In this document: in pieces, positions 53,841 through 61,505 of the stretch
Position numbering within the stretch: position 1 is the stretch's first letter
How the letters are laid out: every line of letters starts with the position of its first letter
Assembly (NCBI RefSeq): GCF_002802905.1
Contig: NZ_PEBK01000007.1
Coordinates: forward strand, 97,139 to 161,138
Reading direction: 5' to 3'
DNA: 64,000 bases
From: Bifidobacterium simiarum
Lineage (GTDB): Bacteria; Actinomycetota; Actinomycetes; Actinomycetales; Bifidobacteriaceae
The notes under the pieces: model-generated
The model's input: only the letters and a program-made list of their open reading frames with translations
Told to the model about the DNA's origin: nothing
The model's database searches: none
Made by a program: the position numbers and the translations under genes

Positions 53841-56003
53841 CTACTTGTTCTGCGGGATCGTGGAGGTGATCGCCGCCAGGAACTCGCGGTTCGTGGCGGT
53901 CTTCTTCAGACGCGGCACGAGGGTCTGGTAGGCCTGCTCCGGCTCCATGCCGCCGAAGAGGCGACGCAGACGGTAGATCACGGCCAGCTCGGCCGGCGGA
54001 GTGATCAGCTCCTCGCGGCGGGTGCCGGAGGCGTTGATGTCGATGGCCGGGAACAGTCGCTTGTCGGCCAGCTCGCGGCTCAGACGCAGCTCCATGTTGC
54101 CGGTGCCCTTGAACTCCTCGAAGATCACCTCGTCCATCTTGGAACCGGTCTCCACCAGCGCGGAGGAGATGATGGTGAGGCTGCCGCCGTTCTCGATGTT
54201 GCGGGCCGCGCCGAAGAACTTCTTCGGCGGGTACAGGGCCTGCGCGTCCACACCACCGGACAGGATGCGGCCGGAAGCCGGCTGGGCGATGTTGTAGGCG
54301 CGGGCGAGACGGGTCATGGAGTCGAGCAGCACGACCACGTCCTGGCCGAGCTCGACCAGACGCTTCGCACGCTCGATGGCCAGTTCGGCGACGATCGTGT
54401 GGTCGGAGGCCGGACGGTCGAAGGTGGAGGAGATCACCTCGCCCTGCACCGTACGCTCCATGTCGGTGACCTCTTCGGGTCGCTCGTCCACCAGCACCAC
54501 CATGAGGTGGACCTCGGGGTTGTTGGCGGTGATCGAATTGGCGATCTGCTGCAGGGTGATGGTCTTGCCGGCCTTCGGCGGGGAGACGATCAGACCACGC
54601 TGGCCCTTGCCGATCGGGGAGACGATGTCGATCAGACGGCCGGTGAGCTTGGTCGGCTGGGTCTCCATGCGCAGACGCTCCTGCGGGTACAGCGGGGTGA
54701 GCTTGTTGAAGTGCGGACGATTCTGCGCCTCCTCGATGCTCATGCCGTTGATCGTCTCGATGGACTGCAGCGGCACGAACTTCTGACGCTGGTTGCGGCC
54801 GCCCTCGCGAGGCGGACGGGTGGTGCCCTGCACGGCATCGCCCTTACGCAGACCGTACTTCTTCACCTGACCCATGGAGACGTACACGTCGTTCGGGCCG
54901 GGCAGGTAGCCGCTGGTGCGCACGAAGGCATAGGAGTCGAGCACGTCGACGATGCCGGCCACCGGCACGAGATCCTCCTGCGGCGCATCGTCGCGCATCC
55001 GGTCGTTGCGGACGTCGCGATCGTTGCGGGCGCCGCGCAGATCACGGTCACGACGATCCCGGCGATCGTTGCGGTCATTGCGATCGTTGCGGTCGTTGCC
55101 GCGGCGATCGTTGCGATCATTGTGGTTGCGGCGGGAGAACTCGCGATCATCGTCCTGCTCGTACCGGTCGTTACGGCCTTCGCGGTCGCGGCCGGAACGG
55201 TCGAGATGACGATCGTCGTTGCGGCGCTTGCCGTTCTTGCGGTCGTTGCGATCGGCCGGACGGTCGGAACGGTCCGGCAGTGCGGCGAGGATATCGCCCA
55301 GATCGCGAACGTGCTCGTTGGTCTCCGGCTCCGGCGCGGTCTCCTTGCGGCGGCGGATGCGCGGCAGATCGAGATCCAGATCAAGCGTGCCGGTGTTGCC
55401 GTGGTTCGATCCGCGGCCGGCACCGTCATCGGTGTGCTGGGGCTTGCGGGTGCGGGTCCGGCGTGCGGGAGCCTCCTTGGGCTCGGGCAGGGCGATATCG
55501 GCGAGCGACAGCGGCTCGGCGTCGCGCTTCTGCGCCGGCTTGCGGGACGTGCGGCCGGCCGCGGGCTCGGTGGCGATCGGCAGGGGGAGATCAATCGGCA
55601 GCGAGGACTTGGCGGACTCGGTCGGCTGGGCGGACTCGGTCTTGGCGGGCTGCGACTCAGACGGCTGAGAGACGGCCGACTCGGACTGGGCGACGGCAGA
55701 CTGAACGGCAGCGGGCTGAGCGGCATTGGGTTCGGCGGCCGGCTGATCCTGCGGGGCCGAGTCCTTGGCGGGCCGCGTCTTGGCGGATTGAGCCTTGGCG
55801 GACTCCGTCTTGGTGGACTTCGCGGCCGTCTTCGGCACGCGCACGGTCACGCCGGCAGGGGCCTCTCCCCCGTTGCGAGCGGCCTCGATGGTGCTGACCA
55901 ACTCGCCCTTGCGCATGGTTGAGGTACCACGCAGACCCATTTGCTTGGCAAGCTCCTTGAGCTCGGCCAACTTCATAGCTGCAAGATTCTGGCTATCTGC
56001 CAC
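53841..56003 (-). CDS. rho: Transcription termination factor Rho with long disordered insert
   Basis: 720-residue hexameric RNA helicase/terminator. The N-terminal Rho-N domain ([32 protein letters not shown]) is separated from the core by about 270 residues of Ala/Glu/Ser/Lys-rich and then Arg/Asn/Asp-rich sequence ([18 protein letters not shown]). The cold-shock RNA-binding domain ([27 protein letters not shown]), Walker A ([18 protein letters not shown]), and the [14 protein letters not shown] and R-loop regions are intact. E. coli Rho has 419 residues. The start is GTG, with AAAGG ten bases upstream. Terminated by its own hairpin. Confidence 0.95.
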   Translation of the reverse strand: MADSQNLAAMKLAELKELAKQMGLRGTSTMRKGELVSTIEAARNGGEAPAGVTVRVPKTAAKSTKTESAKAQSAKTRPAKDSAPQDQPAAEPNAAQPAAVQSAVAQSESAVSQPSESQPAKTESAQPTESAKSSLPIDLPLPIATEPAAGRTSRKPAQKRDAEPLSLADIALPEPKEAPARRTRTRKPQHTDDGAGRGSNHGNTGTLDLDLDLPRIRRRKETAPEPETNEHVRDLGDILAALPDRSDRPADRNDRKNGKRRNDDRHLDRSGRDREGRNDRYEQDDDREFSRRNHNDRNDRRGNDRNDRNDRNDRRDRRDRDLRGARNDRDVRNDRMRDDAPQEDLVPVAGIVDVLDSYAFVRTSGYLPGPNDVYVSMGQVKKYGLRKGDAVQGTTRPPREGGRNQRQKFVPLQSIETINGMSIEEAQNRPHFNKLTPLYPQERLRMETQPTKLTGRLIDIVSPIGKGQRGLIVSPPKAGKTITLQQIANSITANNPEVHLMVVLVDERPEEVTDMERTVQGEVISSTFDRPASDHTIVAELAIERAKRLVELGQDVVVLLDSMTRLARAYNIAQPASGRILSGGVDAQALYPPKKFFGAARNIENGGSLTIISSALVETGSKMDEVIFEEFKGTGNMELRLSRELADKRLFPAIDINASGTRREELITPPAELAVIYRLRRLFGGMEPEQAYQTLVPRLKKTATNREFLAAITSTIPQNK

Positions 56004-56407
56004 GTTGTGTTGCCTTTCGTCTGACCTGCGACTCCGACCCGCAACGACGATTGAATCAATGATTCAACCACACGACCCAGAGGTGTGATCACAGGGTATT
56101 CTGACGGGATACATCTGCCGGAACGACGAGCACTACCTCGCCGCGGACATCATCTCGTCATCGAAAAATCCGAACCAAGAAGTCGTTCGGACTGCCCTAA
56201 CTATACGACGAGTCGGCGACCGGTGCAATTCGGCGTGAGCCGGCATGACCGAACCGTGGACGATGATATGAGATCGTGATGTGCGGGGTGATGGGGATGT
56301 GGGTTGTCGGTGTGGTGGTGTGGGGACGGTGTGGGTAGCGGTGTGAATTGGCGGTGTGGGTGGAAGGTTAATTGGCTAACCCGCCTATCCGGCCATCGAC
56401 AGATCCC

Positions 56408-56558
56408 CTACTTGGCCATTCCGTTCATCCCAAACCATCTATTTGGCCATTTCGTTCACGAGGACCTTGTTTTCGACTCGTTCGTGAACGCCTAGGCCAA
56501 GTAAGGGGTTTCGTGATCGGTTGGGCCAGTGAATAATGAACGGTTTGGCCAACCAATG
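56408..56558. repeat. Two-forward/two-reverse repeat array E
   Basis: The motif TTGGCCNNNNCGTTCA occurs forward at 56412 and 56443 and reverse at 56485 and 56537 (all within the given limits). All four copies have exactly four bases between the two halves. The layout equals that of arrays B and C, but the motif differs. Confidence 0.85.
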
Positions 56559-56689
56559 AAGATCCGGAGATTTTCATCGAAGACCTCAGGGATTTTTCTC
56601 GAGGGGAGGACCGAGGAATCCCGAAGTCCCACACTTCCCGACGGTCCAATGGTCTGATGTATTCGACTACACATTGGAATTCGGCCGCA

Positions 56690-57085
56690 TAGTGACGTTT
56701 TTACGCTCCAATCCAGCGGGCATCGGAAATTGCGACGGATTTCGACGAATTCGACCGCATATCGGCAATTCCACGTTCCTTGCCATCAAAGGTCAGCCGA
56801 TTCTGATGGATTGCGACGCATATCGGCGTTTTTACGCTCCGATCCACCAAATATTGCCGGATTCCGATGGATTCGGCTGCAAAACCGGGATTCTGCACTG
56901 CAATCCATCGACTGCCGAAAATGCGGTACCGGGAAACCGCATGATTTCAATGATCTGAAAACCACGGTCACCGAATTGCGATGGATTGCGCTGCATATCG
57001 GCGTTTTTACGCTCCAATCCATCGAATAGCGGCACATTCCGATGGATCGGAGCGCAAAAACCGGGATTCCGCGCCCCAATCCATC
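56690..57085. repeat. Degenerate repeat array D
   Basis: At least four forward copies of GCATATCGGCGTTTTTACGC or relatives (near 56693, 56757, 56818, 56993) and two reverse-like copies (near 56872 and 57046) with GCAAAAACCGGGATTC. Copies 3 and 4 are framed by TGGATTGCG and CGATCCA or CAATCCA, which can pair. Confidence 0.75.
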
Positions 57086-57199
57086 AAGACAGGACTGCAC
57101 CGACCGCCGCACCGCCCGACCGGCTTCCTCTTAAGCTGAGTCCGTAAAGAACATGCCGACGGCATTTTCAGGACTCAGGCGAGCGAAGGCCCGAAGCGC

Positions 57200-57495
57200 C
57201 TAAATCAACCTTCCCCTGTGAGGGGAAGGTGGCCGGCGAAAGCCGGTCGGATGAGGTGACGGCGAAAGCTGCGATCCAGCCCATGCCCCCGCTGCTATGG
57301 GCCATACGTCGCACAATACGTCGGGTCCGGCCGCCGCAAGGCGGACCGGAGGTGGCTGAACCGCCATGTGACGGGACTTGACCACCCCCAGTCTGCGGAG
57401 CAGACAGCCCCCGCCAGCGGGGGCAAAGTTCAGACGACGTGCGCCTTCGGGGCGCACTGCCACGAACGATCGCCGATCGTTCGTCCGGCGGGGGC
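57200..57495. repeat. Mosaic palindromic repeat cluster R7
   Basis: Includes the hairpin CCTTCCCCTGTGAGGGGAAGG, GGCCGGCGAAAGCCGGTCGG, ATGAGGTGACGG, GTCGCACAATACGTCGGG, CGGAGGTGGCTGAACC, CCACCCCCAGTCTGCGGAGC and the hairpin GAACGATCGCCGATCGTTC. It borders the LRR gene 3' end. Confidence 0.85.
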
Positions 57496-57506
57496 GGAGT
57501 CAGAGG

Positions 57507-59564
57507 CTACAGGCTTTTCCATGCGATGCCTTCGCCGCGCCAGCCGGCACGCTGGACGGCGACGTACTCGCCGTAGCTCATCGTGTACACGTGCTCGCCG
57601 GAGTTGCGGTTGTACAGGCGGTACACGTTCTTGCCGGAGCTCGGTGCGTACCAGGCGACGCCCTCGTTCCTCCAGCCGAGCCTGACCAGCATGTCGTGCT
57701 CCGCCTTGTTGAGGGTCCAGTTGTGGTTGCCGGTCCTGCGGTTGTACTCGCGGTACACCGGACGGGCGCCCGGCGTGCCCTTCGACACCGTGATGAACGA
57801 GGCGGCCTTGCGGCTCTCGTCACGCCAGCCCAAGCGCACCAGCATGTCCTTCTCCGCCTTGTTCGTCGTGTAATGATGCAGACCACTACGACGGTTGTAG
57901 ACACGATAGACGGGCACCTGCTTCACCGTGGGCTTCGACGGGGTCGTGTTCTTCGTCCACTTCGCGGTCAGCGTGATGTTCGCGGTGACGCCGCGGTTGA
58001 AGTCCCACTTCGCGTTGCCGTAGTACCAGCCCGCGAACGCGTAGCCCGCACGCGTCGGGTTCTTCGGCTGTGCGACCTTCGCGCCGTTCGCCACCTTCTG
58101 GGAGGCCACCTTCGAGCCGCCGTTCGAGTTGAACGCCACCGTACGGTACACCACCTGTGCGGGCGCACCCTTCATGGTGAAGCTCACACTGGCATGCAGC
58201 GTGCCCGAGGCGCCGGCCGCGTAGTCATAGGAGACCACGGCACCGGCCTTCGCGCCCGCAACGGGAGCGATCACGCCGGTGCGGGAGATCGTACCGCCCC
58301 TGACGTTCGACACCTTCGACAGATCAAACCACGGGATCAACTGCCTGAGATTCAACGAATAACCATCCACCGGAAATGCGCGCTGACCAGTCAACGATAG
58401 CTGTTCACGCTTAGGAGACTCACGATAAGCAAGCAGGCGATTATTGATTAAGCCTTGATTGCCATGCCACCCATCGAATGCTTTCAAGCTAGTCCGAGAA
58501 GCATCCACCGCATACAGCTGGCTTCCCCGCGCATCCAAAGTCTCCAACAACGCATTGTGAGAAAGATCCACAGAAGAGACTCTTGTGTTCGACATCGTCA
58601 AATACGACAACTCCGGGTTGCGCGATACATCTAGCCTGAGCAACGGATTATTATCAATACGGAAATCCGAGAGTTTCGGATTGTGCGACACATCCACAAT
58701 AGACAGGCGGTTGTTTTCCACATCTAACGTGGCAAGTTGCGGATTGCGAGTGACATTCAGTGAAGACAGCTGATTATCCTCAGCAAGTAAAAAATCGATT
58801 TCAGGATTGTGCGATACATCCAAAGAAGACAAACGATTATTGCCCACAGTCAACCGACTAAGTTTCGGATTGTGCGACACATCCAATGAGGTTAGTCGAT
58901 TGCTATCGACCGTTAACGTTTGAAGCTTCGGATTGTGCGACACATCCAAAGAAGACAAATGATTTCCCTCAAACTCCAGTTCCTGAAGTTCCGGGTTGCG
59001 CGACACATCCAAAGAGGACAGGGGCTTGCCGTTCGTATAAGCGGTTTTACCTGTAACACTTAACGTTTGAAGCTTCGGATTGTGCGACACATCCAAAGAA
59101 GACAACTGGGCACCTGTTAGATGCAGTTCCGTCAATTGAGCATTATGGGATACATCCAAGGAGGTTAATGCACCGCCCCCTAAAGCATTAAGACTCACAG
59201 CGGAAAGATTGGGAAACAGCTCAATGCCTTTGGCTGATTTAACATCCCCACCAAGCTCTATTTCAGTGACATCATTTCTTTCTGCAGGATCAAGGAGACC
59301 ATCCATATTCTTGTCGTAATCACTGTCGCCTATGTCCTCACGAAACGCGGCGTCCGGGAAGTACTTGGCGGTGATGGGGATGTCGCCGGCGGCGGCCGAG
59401 GCACCACCGGCGGCCGATGACGCCGAAGCGGCGGCAGACCCCTTCACCCCCTCTTCCGCGGCGTTGGCCACGGCCCCCATCGGCAGGAGCATAGCCACCG
59501 ACGCGACGGCGCCGATGCCGATCTTCCACAGTCTGCTCAGATACGCTGGTCTTCCAGTGCGCAT
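57507..59564 (-). CDS. Secreted LRR / InlB-repeat / DUF5648 protein, paralog 1
   Basis: 685 residues. Signal peptide (LWKIGIGAVASVAMLLPMGAVANA), an EF-hand-like DKNMDGLLDPAE, then about 12 internalin-like leucine-rich repeats of the form LTSLDVSHNPKLQTLTVDSN. An InlB B-type repeat (TVAFNSNGGSKVASQ...GWYYGNAKWDFN...LTAKW) and three DUF5648-type repeats (YRVYNRRSGLHHYTTNKAE...) close the protein. There is no LPxTG motif. It is probably released or wall-associated and binds host or other surfaces. GGAAGGA precedes the ATG. The ends are nearly identical to paralog 2; the LRR middle differs and has lower GC. Confidence 0.9.
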   Translation of the reverse strand: MRTGRPAYLSRLWKIGIGAVASVAMLLPMGAVANAAEEGVKGSAAASASSAAGGASAAAGDIPITAKYFPDAAFREDIGDSDYDKNMDGLLDPAERNDVTEIELGGDVKSAKGIELFPNLSAVSLNALGGGALTSLDVSHNAQLTELHLTGAQLSSLDVSHNPKLQTLSVTGKTAYTNGKPLSSLDVSRNPELQELEFEGNHLSSLDVSHNPKLQTLTVDSNRLTSLDVSHNPKLSRLTVGNNRLSSLDVSHNPEIDFLLAEDNQLSSLNVTRNPQLATLDVENNRLSIVDVSHNPKLSDFRIDNNPLLRLDVSRNPELSYLTMSNTRVSSVDLSHNALLETLDARGSQLYAVDASRTSLKAFDGWHGNQGLINNRLLAYRESPKREQLSLTGQRAFPVDGYSLNLRQLIPWFDLSKVSNVRGGTISRTGVIAPVAGAKAGAVVSYDYAAGASGTLHASVSFTMKGAPAQVVYRTVAFNSNGGSKVASQKVANGAKVAQPKNPTRAGYAFAGWYYGNAKWDFNRGVTANITLTAKWTKNTTPSKPTVKQVPVYRVYNRRSGLHHYTTNKAEKDMLVRLGWRDESRKAASFITVSKGTPGARPVYREYNRRTGNHNWTLNKAEHDMLVRLGWRNEGVAWYAPSSGKNVYRLYNRNSGEHVYTMSYGEYVAVQRAGWRGEGIAWKSL

Positions 59565-59774
59565 AACCGATCCTTCCTTTCGGAGTTTCCCCTTTGCCCC
59601 CATGACGGAAAGCCGAATCCGCAGGTCTCGCCACCGTCACGGCAGGCCACCCGACCGCACTCGTCCGGCGTCTTCGGCGAACGGCAGCGCAGCTGCCAGT
59701 TCGAACCGGAACACGCCGTCCGAACGATCAGGCAACACCCCCTATATTCCCACTTAGCGACGACAGCCCCCCCC
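59565..59774. repeat. Duplicated upstream region shared with paralog 2
   Basis: The first 190 bp upstream of paralog 1 match those upstream of paralog 2 (63807-64000), including CGTCTTCGGCGAACGGCAGC and CAGGCAACACCCCCTATA, so the promoter was duplicated with the gene. A run of nine C residues lies at 59767-59775. Confidence 0.85.
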
Positions 59775-59834
59775 CGAAACGACACGGCCTCGGTCGAAAC
59801 GACACAGCTTCGGCCGAAACGACACACCTTCAGA
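59775..59834. repeat. Three tandem 20-bp repeats upstream of the second AAA_14 ATPase
   Basis: Units start at 59775, 59795 and 59815, each beginning CGAAACGACAC; a degenerate fourth (CGAAATGACATT) is near 59849. The array ends about 100 bp before the ATPase start codon. Confidence 0.9.
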
Positions 59835-59935
59835 CCTTCGCTCTCCTGCGAAATGACATTGAATGTGATCACGCCTAAGATCCTTGATTCACTATCGTCT
59901 TATTTTTAGTACACTAGAAATAAGGAGGCTTAACG

Positions 59936-61165
59936 ATGACAGATTACATTGCACGCGAAAAGTTGATGACGACGCTGACGGATCATCGGAACACTCCTGA
60001 AATCAAAGTGCTGACGGGAGTCCGTCGCTGCGGCAAAAGCACGTTACTGCATCTCTATGCGCAGTCATTGCGGCAACAGGGCGTACCGGAGCGCAATATC
60101 TACCATCGTCGGTTCGACTCCTTCGACACCCCCATCGGCTATACGGCGACCGATCTGTACGACGACTTGCGGCAGGCCTTCGATACCGCGGAACCCGGTC
60201 CGTTCACCGTCCTCCTCGACGAAATCCAGGACGTGCCGGACTGGGAGCAGGTCGTTCGCCGCCTGCATACGCGCGACGATACCGACGTCTACATCACCGG
60301 CTCGAACGCGCGACTGCTGTCCGGCGAACTTGCCACATATCTGACGGGACGCTACGTCACCATCCCCGTGTATCCACTGTCCTACGACGAATACGCGACG
60401 CATATGGAGCGGAAGCACCCCGACGTCAGCGAGGAACAACGGTTCGCCGAATACATGATGTACGGCGGCATGCCGGGACTATACGCGAACGGCACCGGAA
60501 AACCGGACCGGTCCAGAGCCGGCGAGGTGCTCGACGCCGTCTACGAGTCCGTGGTGGTCAAGGACGTCGCGCGACGCTACGGCATCCGGGATCTTGCAAC
60601 GCTGGAAAAACTGAGCCGATACCTGTTCGCGACGTCCGGCAATCTGTTCTCCACCAACAACGTGGTGAACACGCTCAACAGCGCCGGATTGAAGGTGACG
60701 TACGCGACCGTCGACAATCAGATCGATGCACTGGAGAAGGCGTTCATCGTCTACGGTTGCGAGCAGTCGAGAATCCGCGGCAGGCAGCTGCTCAGACCGC
60801 AGCGCAAGTACTATCCCGTCGACAACGGATTCCGCAATCTCGCCAATGGATTCAACGGAGCGGATCGCGGCGCCCAGCTCGAAGGCATCGTGTACATGGA
60901 ACTGCGCAGACGGGGATGGAGCGTATCCATCGGAGCACTGCCGGGCGGCGAAATCGACTTCGTGGCCCGGAATGGTTCGGACCGCCAGTATATTCAGGTC
61001 ACGCTGAACATGACGGAGGAGCACACTCGCGAGCGCGAACTGGCACCATTGCGTAGGCTCGACGACGCGTTCCCGAGACTCGTGCTCACCCTCGACCGGT
61101 TCAGCGAGGGAGTGACGCAGGAAGGCATCCGCACCATCAACGTGATGGATTGGCTGCGAGAGTAA
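59936..61165 (+). CDS. AAA_14/DUF4143 ATPase, second copy type
   Basis: 409 residues. Walker A is TGVRRCGKST, Walker B VLLDEIQD, and sensor ITGSNARLLSGELATYLTGRY is typical of AAA_14. The C-terminal DUF4143 region contains a nuclease-like core (GGEIDFVARNG...YIQVTLNM). It is only distantly similar to the one at 3.6-4.9 kb. AAGGAGG gives a strong ribosome-binding site, and TAGTACACTA lies in the promoter area. It sits between the two LRR paralogs in opposite orientation. Function unknown; the two ATPases share gene-specific tandem repeats upstream. Confidence 0.9.
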   Translation: MTDYIAREKLMTTLTDHRNTPEIKVLTGVRRCGKSTLLHLYAQSLRQQGVPERNIYHRRFDSFDTPIGYTATDLYDDLRQAFDTAEPGPFTVLLDEIQDVPDWEQVVRRLHTRDDTDVYITGSNARLLSGELATYLTGRYVTIPVYPLSYDEYATHMERKHPDVSEEQRFAEYMMYGGMPGLYANGTGKPDRSRAGEVLDAVYESVVVKDVARRYGIRDLATLEKLSRYLFATSGNLFSTNNVVNTLNSAGLKVTYATVDNQIDALEKAFIVYGCEQSRIRGRQLLRPQRKYYPVDNGFRNLANGFNGADRGAQLEGIVYMELRRRGWSVSIGALPGGEIDFVARNGSDRQYIQVTLNMTEEHTRERELAPLRRLDDAFPRLVLTLDRFSEGVTQEGIRTINVMDWLRE

Positions 61166-61174
61166 GGCGCGCGA

Positions 61175-61500
61175 TACGTCGAGGGGCTGTCCGGCTGTGC
61201 CGGACTGAGGGTGGCCGAACCGCCACGGAATGGGATTCAGCCACCCCCGGGCTTCCCCCTCTGGGGGAAGCTGTCGGCGAAGCCGACTGATGAGGGCGAG
61301 GACAAGTTCATGCTCCCGCCGGACGAACAGTCCAGTGGACTGTTCGTAGCAGCATGGCCACTAAGGGCCCATGCGTCGCACGATACGTCGGGAGCTGTCC
61401 GGCTGTGCCAGACTGAGGGTGGCCAAATCCCGTCACAAGGCGGTTCCACCACCCCCAGTCTGCCTTACGGCAGCCAGCCCCCGCCGGCGGGGGCGAGGGC
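61175..61500. repeat. Mosaic palindromic repeat cluster R8
   Basis: Includes CTGAGGGTGGCCGAACC twice, the hairpin GCTTCCCCCTCTGGGGGAAGC, CTGTCGGCGAAGCCGACTGA, the hairpin GAACAGTCCAGTGGACTGTTC, GTCGCACGATACGTCGGGAG and CCCCCGCCGGCGGGGG. It borders the 3' end of LRR paralog 2, as R7 borders paralog 1. Confidence 0.85.
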
Positions 61501-61505
61501 GGAAG

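Larger units (their letters stand above)
56004..57506. other. Long gene-free region between rho and the LRR protein
   Basis: 1.5 kb without credible genes. It holds the rho control region (56004-56350), array E (56.41-56.56 kb), array D (56.69-57.09 kb) and mosaic cluster R7. GC is below that of the genes nearby between 56.4 and 57.1 kb. Short frames exist on both strands but have no recognisable features. Confidence 0.8.

Noticed and set aside
53544..55922. 792-codon open frame antisense to rho
   Set aside because: It mirrors the codon bias and the disordered repeats of rho on the other strand; translation is low-complexity Gly/Leu/Val/Arg without motifs, and rho is certain.
56085..57112. 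Short open frames in the rho-LRR gap
   Set aside because: They lie within degenerate repeats, overlap on both strands and lack ribosome-binding sites or recognisable protein features.
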